Of a stretch of 64,000 nucleotides of DNA, positions 44,861-56,126 are shown in pieces. Every line of letters begins with the position of its first letter. Positions within the stretch are counted from its first letter, which is position 1. The stretch comes from Micromussa lordhowensis. Taxonomy: Eukaryota > Cnidaria > Anthozoa > Scleractinia > Lobophylliidae. Under the pieces are notes generated by a model that was given only the letters and a program-made list of their open reading frames with translations, was not told the DNA's origin and did no database searches. The DNA lies in assembly GCA_964020085.1 (NCBI GenBank), contig CAXHUQ010000250.1:93701-157700 (forward strand), written 5' to 3'. A program made the position numbers and the translations under genes.

Positions 44861-45004
44861 TTTGAATCGTTTGAGCGCGAAATCTTCAACTGAATGATTC
44901 GATTATTTGAAACGTGACCCTTATCTTTCAATCTCGTGGCGAAGGCATGTCAATCAAATTCATTCACGAACCATTCATGGAATATTTGAACCTTACGTCG
45001 CCGA

Positions 45005-45031
45005 GCGTTCATGCGTGAAGCGGGTTGACTG
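45005..45031 (-). repeat. Right TIR of a possible 18-kb element
   Basis: The reverse complement begins CAGTCAACCCGCTTCACGCA; TA follows at 45032-45033. It pairs with 27058-27084. Confidence 0.7.
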
Positions 45032-45499
45032 TAAAAATTAATTGTCATTTTGGGTACCGAGAAAAGGTCAGCTATCATTTTTAGAAAGGTGATAAGACCT
45101 AAGGTTTGGGAAATGGACAAAAAAGCCTTGGCTAATAAACTCGAGAATATTCAAGTTTCCCTTGAATAGAAATGATTGTTGGGGCCTATGAAGGCCTTTT
45201 ACGGACAAAATATCGAATTTGAATATATCTTTGTTATGTTGCATATATGAATGCTATGCACAATAAATGAATAAGCAAACATGTTCGTTATAAACTAAAG
45301 GTGTCCGATAACACTTAAAGATGTCCGACACAACTAAAAGACGTTTGGTAAAAGTAAAGGATGTTCAAATTAGCTAAAAGATGTCCGATTCAACTAAAAG
45401 ATGTTTGATTTAAAAGCGGTGGAAATAAAAGATGAGGAAGCGGAAATGATTTTGCAAAACAGGAAGTGCTGTCACTGATAATCTTCCTTGTAAACAAAA

Positions 45500-46252
45500 T
45501 GGCGTCTGTTGGAGCTGCAATTTGGCTTCCAGACACAGACATGTTTTTCGTGGAATTAGGTACAATTATTTCGAGAGCACAGCAACAACGAAACGCTATG
45601 GCTACTCAGTTCGATTCTTCAGAGTTCTTTGTTCGCAGATTGAAAGAATAAGAAAGAACTTTAAGTGTTCTAACTACAAGAATCGAAGAATCATACGCAC
45701 AAGAAATTACCTTAATCGGTTACTTAAACCACTTACTAGGTATCTTGAACGAGCTACGATTTCACTTTGAGGGAATTGCAGAAGAATCCTAGAGGGATAC
45801 TGATTCTTTTGAGGAGTTGACTACTCAGCCTATTGTAACGAAAACAAGGAATGGGGAAGTTGGAAGACCACGGTTAGCACTTGCTCGAGAACAGTTGGAA
45901 ACTTTACATGTGGAAGCAGGGTTCCGATGGGCTGATTTTGCCATCATCCTCAACATTTCGGAAAGAGCTATTCGTTGTCGTAGACGTCAGTTTGGGTTGC
46001 CTGTTGGGCGAGATGTGGAATTTAGTGACATATCCGACGAAGAGCTTGACAGCCATGTTCGCCATATACTGAGAACTACACCAAGGTCTGGTCAACATTT
46101 TGTGCAAGGCGGATTGAGGAACAGAGGACTGCGTATTCAGCCAAGATGCATAGAAGAGTCAATGAGAAGGGTAGATCCAGTCATTTGCACATTGAGGGCA
46201 GCATGACACATCATTTGACGAGTTTACAGTGTGTGTCACCTAATGGTCTATG
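45500..46252 (+). pseudogene. Integrase-like transposon gene, exon 1
   Basis: The open frame has a coiled-coil-like start (IISRAQQQRNAM), a TAG near 45791, and then a helix-turn-helix segment GFRWADFAIILNISERAI with a basic CRRRQFGL end. DPVICTLRAA and, after small frame changes, SPNGLW lead to the exon end at 46252. The protein continues at 49496. The donor position reads TATG/gaaagt, one base away from a consensus gtaagt. The product would be a DDE integrase-like transposase; several breaks make it inactive. Confidence 0.6.
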
Positions 46253-47105
46253 GAAAGTTCTTGTATGCTGGTACGTGATTGTAATCAGCTGTAATTTTGT
46301 AGAGGACCTTCCATTTACGAATCAACCCCAGGATGACTAGATTCCTGCTTGTCGGAACCCTTTGAAAAAAAAAACTTTCTTACCCCTTTTTTGTCACTGC
46401 CTTTGAAAAAAAGATTCCTACCAGTCAAGTTCTGTTGGACCTGATCCATATGGGGAGTTCGGATTACAAATGGAATGTCCCTAGGCATGGCATGATTTGA
46501 TTTCAGCCAGAACACATAATTGAAATTCAAATCATCTTGACTTGCTGTGCCCCTTGATAAGTTTGCTCCCTTTAAATTTGCCCCAATATTTAGAGTTCCT
46601 CCTCAAATTTAGTAGGTAATTATGACTATTTAAAAACACAAAACTTCGTTGGCTTGTGTCTAGTTTGGCTGACCAGATGATTATAAAGAACAAGAAATAA
46701 ATATTGCATCTTGAATCTATAGTAATTTTTTATAATTTATAGTTATTTTTTTCTTGGGGCACAATGAGGTCAACCCTATGTGAAGCACCAACGCGTGTGA
46801 CAAGGCCAGAGCACAACACTGTGAACTACATGCACTGCTCTTTAAGTGTGCAGGTTCTTTAACATCCCCTGCTAACCATGTAACACTGAAGATGCAGGAG
46901 ATGGGGCCAGCGGTTTATAGTCCTTATCTGAAGATCTGAACGTCTAACTATTTGCACATATAATTACAAAGGTAGCACATTCTCCACAGTTATTTTAAGA
47001 CCCTGAGCATTGGTCCTCTCTGGGGCTCAAACTTGTTTTGTTGTCCTGACCACCGAGCCCCATTATCCTACATGCTAAAGTATAACTAGTCCAATTTATT
47101 AACAA
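46253..47105. other. Intron of the integrase-like gene, left part
   Basis: AT-rich sequence without coding signal, between the decayed donor and the TIR element. Confidence 0.4.
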
Positions 47106-47107
47106 TA

Positions 47108-49445
47108 CAGTACCGCTCAAATGTAAGTTACCACCGTCTCGCGAGACGCGTCTCGTTTCTCTCGAGACATGTCTCGTTTCTCTCGAGACGAGTCTCGTTT
47201 CTCTCGAGAAGTTTCTCGTTTCTCGCGAGTGCACTGCAAGTACCAACGCTTTGCCTTTAGGTGAATGTACAAACGGCATTATCCGTTCGAACGGCCGAAC
47301 GCACGGCAAGCGAACGGATAACAAATGGCTAGACAAGCCATTCGAAACGTCGGTTGAACGGCTGAACGGATGCAACATTTTTTCGAACGGTAAAGTCGAA
47401 CGGGTGAACAGATGGAATTTTTTCGAACGGTAAAGTCGAACGGGTGAACGGATGCAATATTTTTCGAACGGTTAAGTCGAACGGGTGAATGGATGCAATT
47501 TTTTTTTCGAACGCCAAACGGCTAGACGACAGAAGCAAAAAGACATAAACACTATTTCTGTGACAAACGTCGCTAGAGATGCTAGACGGCTCCGATTTGT
47601 GTTGGAAAAAAAAATCAGCCGTTCAAACCAAGAGATTTTCCAAGTGTGTATAGGAATTGACAACGGAAACTTTGACAACGTATAGGAATTGACAACGCTG
47701 CTTTCGCAAAGCCGTTTTCAGTGTTCTAAGTAATTTTATAAATGAAAATAACGCAATCTCAAAATAATTATTTTTGAGTGGCGCCATCGTCACATCTACG
47801 TCTAGCCACATTTACATTGAGAAATGTTCTTTGTTTTATCGAACGCTGGTCATTACCTCAGTAAGTTTTGAATGAAACTTGTTTCTTTTAATATCCAAAA
47901 GCATGGCGTCAATGGTTATTTAAGAAAAGGATGGCAAATAATTTTGCGTTTCGGACCGGCAGTAAAAAGCGTAATTTGCATATGTCAGAAACTTGCCAAC
48001 AGTCCTGTATGTTTACATTGATTTTTTTGTTCGGCTGTAGCGACCACACGCATGCTTTGTACGTAGATATTCCTAGAATGCCGTTTCAAAATAGATTTAA
48101 AGCTTATTTTCGATTGTAGAACATAGCAGCGAATCAACTACAAATTGTTGTGACGCCTTGAAAACTTTACTGATGCGTGAAAAAGTCACGCTTTTGTCAT
48201 GCATGCATGTATAGTCTTCTGCGTGTGCTCGCCGACTCAGAAACTTGCTTGTTTTGAAATTTGGGTTACTCTAGAAAGCTATCTCCCAGTAAATATGTTT
48301 TTTTATAACCATTGCTACAGGGGCCATTCCGGACAGAAAATAAGCTCATTTCGCGTCGCTACCACACCGTGGGTCTGGGATTCCGGGACACATCGTAACA
48401 AAAATTGTAAACAATAAAATTTCCACTATGTCGAAAAAGGAAAACAAAGCGAACCCAGTATCTAATTCAGAACCAACTGATAAAAATGTACCGTTACTAA
48501 ACTGATGAAAATAATTACAACCGAACAAAAAGCCAAAGGCCTTATCTCTCTCTCAATTTGAGACTCTCGATTCACAGGTTTGAGCACGTGACCAAAAGTG
48601 TGATAAAATCTACCGAATGATTCATTCGCAAACGACTGACTTCAACAGTGCTTAGAAATTTGTATGGCTTACACTTTAGAACTTAAGACCTCTTGTGTAA
48701 CGGTGGCCGTATACGTAGTAAGGTAGACAATTTGTTTGTTCGTAGGTACGCGCGAGAATCAATTTCTTTGGCTATACGTTTACTTTGTAGAACATGCATG
48801 TAAACAGCAGCTCACGGCAACCAAGGAATCGTTCGTTTCAGTTGTGTTCAAGTTGTTGGAGAGCCAAGTTGTTTGTCCGTTTAGCCACGTTATGTTTGAA
48901 AAACACGACGTTGGATGGAAATGTTTGATCGTTTAGCGTGCCGGGGCTTACGAGTCAAGATTGCAACGGATAGCTCCATCAAGCCATCCGAACAGCAGAC
49001 AGTTGAGCACGCACCTTACGAACGCCCCAAAATAATTATTTTGAATCATCCGAACGGCTAGCGATTTTTTTGAACACACGGCAAGAGCCGTTCGAACGGC
49101 AAGAATTTTTTTCAAACTCACGGCAAGAGCCGTTCGAACGGCAAGGAAGACATTAGACCGACGTTCGGAGGCGTTGCAAATTCAGTACGATGAAGCTGAA
49201 AACAAACAAACTTTCTGTTTTAATTTCGACTTCACCGATTTGACAACACAGTGCAAACGGAAATCTCTGATACAATAGATAGTACAACGACCCCTCGCGA
49301 GTAATATATTCCATACTAAACGGTTCAGTGACTCTCGCGAGAAACGAGACTCGTATCGAGAGAAACGAGACTCGTCTCGAGAGAAACGAGACGCGTCTCG
49401 CGAGAAACGAGACGAGAGGTGGTAACTTACATTTGAGCGGTACTG
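47108..49445. mobile_element. Palindrome-rich non-autonomous TIR element, 2,338 bp
   Basis: Both ends start CAGTACCGCTCAAATGTAAG (right end inverted) and TA flanks both sides (47106-47107, 49446-49447), as in the Tc1/mariner group. Next inside are matching arrays of tctcgtttctctcgagac palindromes (47130-47230 and 49330-49425). Further in are arrays around ttcgaacgg on both sides: a ~45-bp tandem at 47350-47515 and cggcaagagccgttcgaacgg at 49078-49145. The centre shares 48661-49150 with the window start. No transposase ORF is present. It lies in the intron of the integrase-like gene. Confidence 0.85.
47350..47515 (+). repeat. Tandem ~45-bp repeat inside the TIR element
   Basis: Units read cgaacggtaaagtcgaacgg then gtgaacggatgcaatttttt; about 3.5 copies. 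Confidence 0.8.
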
Positions 49446-49495
49446 TAGGTAGTAATAAAATACAATGTAAGGTAAATTGCGGGATTTGTCATCAG

Positions 49496-50310
49496 GCACA
49501 TTGATGGCAATCATAAGCTAATACAGCCATACAGATTTGTAATACATGGAGCAAAAGATGGTTACTCGCGAATGGTTGTATACTTGCGTGCAGCTACTGA
49601 TAATAAGGCATCTACTGTGCTTGAACAATTTCAAACTGCCATTCAGCACTACAATTTGCCATCCAGAGTTCGGAGTGACTGTGGTACGGAAAACATTGAA
49701 GTTGCCAGATTCATGTTACAATCTAGAGGCCTAAACAGGGGAAGCCACATAACTGGCACATCACTACACAATCAAAGGATTGAAAGGCTGTGGTGTGATG
49801 TCAACCGTTTGATTGTGAGTCGATTCTTGAACATTTTTCTGTTTCTGGAACAGAGAGCAATGCTTGACAACTAGTGAACTGCATCTATACTGCCTTCACT
49901 TGGTGTACCTGCCATAAATCAATGAAGCAATTGATGAATTTGTTGGGCAGTGGAACAATCATCCAGTAACAACAGAAAGCAACCTCTCACTTAACCAGTT
50001 GTGGATTGAAGGTATGTTGAATCTGCGGAATTCTGGTTATGTTGCTGTTTCTAATGTAACACAAGGGGAGTACAGTAACTGGATTATGATCATTACGGTA
50101 TAGATGATGATGGACCAGTACCTGTCTGGCAATAAGACTTTGGTGAAACTGTACCTGATACAATTTTCACATTACCCAGGAGCAGGAGAGGTTATTGAAT
50201 GATGCAAGGGATACTCTTAGACAGTATGGTGATAGTGATGGAATTGTGGTTAATCAATTAGTTGTAGAAATGGCAGAGTTCTTCTTAAATGCTGTGGTTT
50301 GATATTTACA
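49496..50310 (+). pseudogene. Integrase-like transposon gene, exon 2 (DDE core)
   Basis: The acceptor tttgtcatcag joins in phase to exon 1. The core shows HIDGNHKLI (first Asp), [27 protein letters not shown] (second Asp) and [11 protein letters not shown] (Glu), so the DDE triad is present. Further on, WNNHPVTTESNLSLNQLW is typical of the tail. Stops near 49881 and 49914 and later breaks end the frame. The family resembles retroviral-type integrases adapted as transposases and is frequent in cnidarian genomes. Confidence 0.7.
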
Positions 50311-50918
50311 TGTAAAAGAAAACCAAAGTTATGTGTTAGTGTATATAGTCAACTATCATTGATGAAACAACATTTGGAATAGCCTGGGTTAACAACAGTA
50401 AACTAAAGCATATACCTGTTTGGCTGAAGACTACATAAAAATCCATCACCCCCTCCTCCCAAGAGAAAAAAAATTGTATACAGACAGCGTGCTGCTCTAA
50501 GAAACAATGAATACTTATTACTAATAAACCCCAAGCTCTTTCGTCTATATTCGTTTTTAGAGTTTATATATATACTATGTGTTTGCCATGGCACTTAGTT
50601 CATTTAGTAGTTCCTTTATTATGTTAGATTCATTTACGCCGTTATGTCGCCACGTGTCAAATCAAATACAATTGTTTAAGTCTCCTTTTTAATTTGCTTA
50701 CAGTTTACGAGATTGATTAAATGTCTCTGTAATGTATCCCCTGGTTTGGCGCGGTATTTCTCCGGTCATGATTTTCTTCGGCCTTCATTCGGCCTTGATG
50801 TTCGCTTGCCGCTACAGTAAAATATTGCCAATTCACGCCTTTGGCTGCATTAAAGTTTGTTGAGAATGACCAATAGTGGTAGTCGATCGGCTCGAGTTAC
50901 AGTTAGAAAGATTCTCTC
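50311..50918. other. Possible LTR or UTR, no gene
   Basis: About 50580-50820 lies just upstream of a gag ORF and could be an LTR ending in ctaca. No second copy is in the window, so this is not claimed. Confidence 0.3.
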
Positions 50919-52440
50919 ATGGAGAAGAGCAAAGAAGAACTTGAAATTGCAGATGAACAATGTGATTTAAGAAATCTTAGTTAAGATGAAGTACATAGTC
51001 CTCGTGGCAGGCAATACGGTCCTCCAGATTTGAGAGAACTGCACAATCGGACTTTGACCGACAAAGGTAGAGCCTTTCAATTGGAAGTTCGCGCTTTAAG
51101 GATACAAGAAATGGAAAACAAATTACCTAAACATGTTGGAAGAATTTACTCATTGCTCGACTCTCACGCGGGAACCAGAGAATTAGAAAAGAAAGAGAAA
51201 TCCTGGATTTAATTAAAGAGGAACTCAATCAGGCATACCGATCTTATGACGAGTTACTCGATGATGAAAGTCCTAAAGGTGCTGCTTATCGATGTTTTGA
51301 TTTGTGTGATCGGGAGTTCACCGAATGTCTAATGCAACTTAATGAAATCCTTCGTTCAATTGAACAGCAAAACCATGAAGAATTCGAAACCAAGTCAGCG
51401 AAGCCAAGCTGTTCTGGAAGAACAAAGGTATCAGGTTCTTCAAGGTCTTCTAGGCCGTCGGTCATGTCAAAGAGAGTAGAGGCGGTGGCCAGAGCAGCGA
51501 AGCTAAAGGTCGAAGTGAAGTACTTGGACTATGAAACCAATTTAAGAAGAATTCAGCTGGAAAAAGAGATTGCCTTGGCAGATGCTATCAAATTGGTCAT
51601 GAACAATGAAGTGAAGAACGGCCTAGCTCGAAAAGATGCGAAATCGGATGAGAGATTCGAAGTAAGTTTCCGCAAAGCTAAATTCAATGTCGGAAAAACT
51701 GTCATAAAACATGAACCTTCATTGTTAAGACCGGAAGCAGTTCCTTTTGCGCCGCTGACGCCTGCAATAAGAGAAGCCGCTAGTCAAGATAACAATTATG
51801 CTCCAGAGCAAGGCGAGCCAACAACACTTCAACACGTGAATCTTAAACAAATGGTCAGTCTCCAAGCGAAACAAGCAGAATTAAGCGCTTTGATTGTCAA
51901 CCAGCAAAGAGCCAGTACGCTTCCTTCTCAAGAACCGCCTGTCTTTAAAGGAAGTTATTTCGATTACCAGACATTCATAGCTGCCTTCCCCTGCCTTAAG
52001 TGAAGGTGCGGTGGCCTCATAATTAGTGCGCTCAACTCTGGAGCGAGCGCTCCGGGTTTGAGCCCTGGCCGGGGACATTGTGTTGTGTTCTTGGGCAAGA
52101 CACTTTACTCTCATGCTGCCTCTCTCCACCCAGGTGTATAAATGGGTACCGGCGAATTTAATGCTGGGGTAACCTTGCAATGGACTGGCATCCCGTCCAG
52201 GGGAGAGTAGAAATGAGTAGAAATACTCCTAGTCACCCCATGCTACTGAAACCGGGATAAGCTCCAGCCTGATGAGCCACTAGGCTCGTATGCAGACTTT
52301 ACCATAACTGCCTTCGATGCCATGATAGAGAAGAAAGTTGACTCAGAAAGGATAAACTGTACTTTTTGAGCAAGTATACTTCCGGCAAAGCCCACAAAGT
52401 TGTGAAAGGTTTCTTGACCTGGGATTCTGACAAAGGTACG
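50919..52440 (+). pseudogene. BEL/Pao gag remnant, interrupted by a SINE
   Basis: ATG 50919 opens a charged, helical frame with TAA at 50982-50984 and a frame change near 51200. The main open part (51302-51988) has a Lys/Glu-rich coiled coil (YETNLRRIQLEKEIALADA) and ends at PVFKGSYFDYQTFIAAF, the start of a DUF1759-type capsid region. After the SINE the same domain resumes (FDAMIEKKVDSER and a KVVKGFLTWD-like frame). No pol follows; the sequence runs into an opposite-strand helicase fragment. Confidence 0.7.
51989..52305 (+). mobile_element. tRNA-derived SINE
   Basis: It has an A-box-like tggcctcataattagtgcgc and a B box ggtttgagccc at the 5' end. A conserved SINE body follows (caagacactttactctcatg and ccacccaggtgtataaatgg). 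An approximate 10-bp target duplication flanks it: agctgccttc (51979-51988) and aactgccttc (52306-52315). It splits the gag frame. Confidence 0.75.
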
Positions 52441-52464
52441 TTTTTCTTTGGAGAAGTCGTACCT

Positions 52465-53027
52465 TTACTTCGAGAAAACTATATGTTTGTCTAGAGACGT
52501 TCTTATGTTGCTTGCATATAATGTATCTGATCGAGCAGAGCAGTGAAAAAATTGTGGTGGATTCTTTCGCACCAAATTGACTTTGTCAGACGACAATTCC
52601 ATTGCTGTGAAGTTCAGCAACAACATTTCTGAAATCTGGTCATTGATGATGCTTTCAAAGGCAAAATAACAATGATGCAGGTTCTCGTACACGTAGTTAA
52701 CAATTCTTGTCTGGTGAGCACAAGCAGAGTTAGAATCATGCTTTTGCCAAAGCCAGTTGGCAAAATGGCCATCGCATCTCTGCCTTGAAGTAACTCGCTT
52801 ACAGCTGTTTCTTGCTCAGCTTTGAGAACAATTTCGCGATCCTCACGAAGAATATTTAGGTGCAATAACGTTTTCAAGAGAGCTTTCTCTGCCATATTCT
52901 TGTTAATATGCGCCAAATATTGGTGTAGTTTGTTGGAGCAGTCCGTTGGGAGATTACCGAACAAATTTGATTGGCCTATTAGCCTTCTGATCCAATGGGA
53001 AAGGCCAGTACGCCAGCGTACAAACAA
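52465..53027 (-). pseudogene. RecQ-like helicase N-terminal fragment
   Basis: The first frame carries LKAEQETAVSELLQGRDAMAILPTGFGKSM, which includes the RecQ motif 0 glutamine and the Walker A lysine. After a shift near 52650 the second frame reads SIINDQISEM, NFTAMELSS and NPPQFF, corresponding to motif Ia/Ib. The Asp-Glu box and the rest are absent. RecQ enzymes unwind DNA with ATP; this piece cannot. It resembles RecQ-like genes carried by large cnidarian repeats. Confidence 0.65.
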
Positions 53028-54480
53028 AACAAAAAATACTGGTCATCCTTGCAGGCGGTTTCTCAGTTGTTTCTCCCCCAGGCTCCTCACGGCTTTGCCA
53101 CTCGTTTTAAGCCCGCTCAAATTGCTTAAACTGCCAAGCTACGCAGGCTAGATGAGCTGTTACAGTGGTAAGGTTCTGTCAGCATTAAACCAACCACTAA
53201 ATAGTTCAGTAACTCATTTTTGCCTAATTGTTAACAAAGATATTGTTAAAAGAAGCTTGCTCATTAATTTTGGCAAACCCTTTTCATTGTGCTGTGAACT
53301 GGAGTTCGGTGACCAATGGTGCGACTCTCATGGTTCCTTCAGCACCACAATTGTCTGAGGCGGCCTCAATTCATGATTCCCTACAGAAACAAAGAATGCT
53401 CCAAATAGGGCAGTTCAAACAGACTCGCACAATGGGGAAAGCTAGAGTCTCGTTTCTGTTGAAGCCTGTTTTATACAACATCACATTGTAATTACGTAAA
53501 ACTCATTATGACTGATATTACATTTCAAACGTGTTTACTTTAACGACATTTTGCAATTGGATAAGACTATGTTTCATGAAAATAAAAGATAACAATTGAA
53601 TAACAAGAGCAAAATTTGATCTTGACAAGTTGTACACATATACTGGCTATAACACAAACAGGATTGATCAAAATATTAACAATTTAAACTAGGTATGTGG
53701 AAAAGAGCATATGCAAAATGTTAATTTTCCCTCTGAAAATCATCCTGTGGTACAAAAGTTGGACGTGATGTGTCTATAAATGAACGAATTGATATAAACA
53801 AACTTTCAGCATTAGTACTTTAAAGAAGTCTCCACATGTATTCTAGATTTTTTACACTGGAAAAAGCCTTATCTACTTAGCAGAAATGTTGTAAGACTGA
53901 AGGGCAGTTTTAATTAGATCCAACTTGAAATCATTGACGTGGAATGTGACAGTTATCTTCTGTGCATTCGCTGGTCTTTTGCTGTCCCCGCGACTCCATT
54001 TCGCTTCAAGAACGAGGCTTAAAATAAGAAACAAAAACAGCGATTTATTAACCATAACAATTTAGAAATAATTGCAACTTTTGTAGCACATTTTTCGTGC
54101 TGAAACACGATCAAATGCGCTTTACAATTCAATAAAATGGCCGCAACGTAGCAGTTGTTGATATCTGACCCAGACTTAAATTAATTTTCTTTTGAAAGTA
54201 CCTCTCAGTGTCACTCAAGATGATCCAGGCATATATTAACAACAGCAGTAAAAGATAATCTGTAAAGGAGGTACATCACGGGCAGCATGTTTTTGAAATC
54301 AAAAGTGTGATATTGACAATCCGTCCTTTACTTTTCCTATGTCATAATCATTCATGTTTTTTTTTCCTGCAAGCAAGTTCTCATGGGCTTAATGGGTATA
54401 GTGAAAGACAGCAGTAGTATACCTCAGATGAATAGATCACTTGGTTCTACATGAAGTAGTAGTCACGGAATTAATGAGCA
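53028..54480. other. No gene recognised
   Basis: gctacgcaggctag at about 53138-53151 resembles one end of the TAGCCTG MITE family without a partner. The rest is AT-rich and uninformative. Confidence 0.4.
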
Positions 54481-54590
54481 ATGATAATGAGATACAGGCC
54501 GTGTAGGTAGTGATAATGAGATACGGGCCGTGTAGGTATATGGGACATTTGCAGTGGTTTAATGAGATGCAGGTCGTGTAGGTAGATCTA
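54481..54590 (+). repeat. Short tandem repeats
   Basis: gagatacaggccgtgtaggt recurs three times with variations. Confidence 0.7.
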
Positions 54591-54779
54591 AGGGAAATTG
54601 AGAGGGAGAATAATATTATACATATGTATTGTTTTATTGTTTTAAGAGTTTTATTATTGAATATTACATGAGTTTTTAGGAGAGGAGTGTGTGTTGTAGT
54701 GGAGAGAACGTACCGCCCAACCAGCCGGGTGATGTCGCGTTTATATATAGAGAGAACAAAGACTTGGCTGAGAACCAAT

Positions 54780-54950
54780 CAGGGAGCACTGTCAAACCGG
54801 TCAGACTGGTTTTGAGACCGGTTGAATTTGATGATTCAAAATGGCGGACATACCTTGTTGGGGACGGGTCAAACCGGTTTTAAAGTATACCAAACTAGTT
54901 TTGAGACGATTATTCAAGATGGCGGACAAACCATTGTTAAGAGAGTGAAA
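54780..54950 (+). repeat. Duplicated accggtt/atggcggaca unit
   Basis: Two ~90-bp units each contain an (a)ctRgttttgagac stretch followed by caaaatggcggaca or caagatggcggaca. Accggttt-type motifs recur at 55615-55635 inside the Polinton, so this may belong to its left end. Confidence 0.55.
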
Positions 54951-55095
54951 TAGCTTTCAATAGAGAATAACACACAATATTTTTGATGTGATTAAATTGA
55001 AAAATTTATTGCAAATTCGAAATCATCCTAATTAATTTTACATAAATACATGAATGTTAAGTAATACAGCAAACATTTTTGAGTGTTCAAGAATG

Positions 55096-55544
55096 TCAGT
55101 TTTCTGTAACAGCGAAATGTCTTTGCAGCTTTGGTCTTGGAATGTATTTGTTGAGCATGTCCACTTGTGGTGATAAATTTTCTTTACGGCAGTACATCTG
55201 AGACGATCCTTCATCCACAGGCAGCTCGTCAGCCCACTTGCAAAATCTACACATTTCTTTTCTTCTACAAGTGAAGTAAGGTCGGAATGGATTCTTCTGA
55301 GATCTCGAGACTTTTAATGTCGCAACGTCCATATGTCTACAATAAGGCAACTGTCCACCTTCACGTACTTTGTATTCAGGTATAACACGATTACAAAGAC
55401 ACTGTTGATACGAATGTGTATACTATCTTCACGGCAGAAGAAGGGACATAACTTCCAGTCCACACATCGAATGTAAGGTATACCCGAAGCGGGTCTGATG
55501 ACTTCAAGGTCTTTCAGGCAAAGTCCACACTTTGAGTAACTCAT
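55096..55544 (-). pseudogene. Accessory protein with two GRF-like zinc modules
   Basis: ATG 55544 is chosen because a TATA box ends 35 nt upstream. The first module reads CGLCLKDLEV, IPYIRC and CPFFC. After a one-base frame change near 55415 a second module reads PYCRHMDVATL, RPYFTCRR and CRFCKWADE. Both fit GRF-type zinc ribbons, which bind single-stranded nucleic acid in repair enzymes. It is an accessory ORF at the 3' end of the element, probably acting in replication or host interaction (inference). Confidence 0.6.
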
Positions 55545-55578
55545 CTTGAAACTAACGTGAGACTGCAATCGCGGCACC

Positions 55579-55584
55579 TTTATA
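55579..55584 (-). promoter_or_regulatory. TATA box of the zinc-module gene
   Basis: TATAAA on the minus strand (ctgtataaagg), 35 nt upstream of the ATG at 55544. Confidence 0.55.
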
Positions 55585-55631
55585 CAGTTTTTACTTGTCA
55601 ATCTTGTTAATGATCATGTCAAACCGGAACT

Positions 55632-56024
55632 TTACCGGTCAACTTCATCAACTCCGTTAACGATCAAATCTAACCAGTACCAACAAGTTTGACAGAACTG
55701 GTTAGGTTGCATAATGATTTCGAGAATTTTTTCTTTTTCATCCTCAAGGGTACTTTCATCGATCCAGTCTTGATCCTCAGGGGCCATGAAATCCAAGATA
55801 TCTAGCAGATCATGCCAGAGCCAGTATGCGATTGGTCGATATTCATTCTGAGTAACCAGCAAATCATTTAAGCATGTTGTCAACTTTTGATTGTCTTGGA
55901 GGACAGTAGGTTCTTTTTTTTGAATTTCATTATATAACAAGAAGGCCAGACAACTCCAGTAGGCCCACTTTACTGTGTCATCACAGTTGTTGCAATGGTC
56001 GTCCAGGATGTTTGAAACCATCAT
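55632..56024 (-). CDS. Polinton accessory ORF, 130 aa
   Basis: An intact acidic protein rich in Trp and Asp (WAYWSCLAFLLYNE, AYWLWHDLLDILDFM, FCQTCWYWLDLIV). It looks like a small helical bundle. I do not recognise a family. A TATA-like box lies 54-62 nt upstream, so it probably has its own promoter. Confidence 0.55.
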   Translation of the reverse strand: MMVSNILDDHCNNCDDTVKWAYWSCLAFLLYNEIQKKEPTVLQDNQKLTTCLNDLLVTQNEYRPIAYWLWHDLLDILDFMAPEDQDWIDESTLEDEKEKILEIIMQPNQFCQTCWYWLDLIVNGVDEVDR

Positions 56025-56077
56025 GTAGAGTATATGATGATAATGATGAATGAATACACACTCGGGGTTTCCTTGCT

Positions 56078-56086
56078 GTATATATT
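56078..56086 (-). promoter_or_regulatory. TATA-like box of the 130-aa ORF
   Basis: ggaatatatac on the minus strand, 54-62 nt before ATG 56024. Confidence 0.5.
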
Positions 56087-56126
56087 CCTTGAGGTAGAAA
56101 CCGGTTTTTCTAGTTTAGTAAGGTTC

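Noticed and set aside
50580..50820. LTR upstream of the gag remnant
   Set aside because: Only one copy in the window and no primer-binding site found, so it cannot be confirmed.
52011..52080. tRNA-like A and B boxes
   Set aside because: Part of a SINE; no cloverleaf acceptor pairing is evident.
53028..53491. Plus-strand frames of 68-109 codons
   Set aside because: No domain, no splice support, partly antisense to the RecQ fragment.
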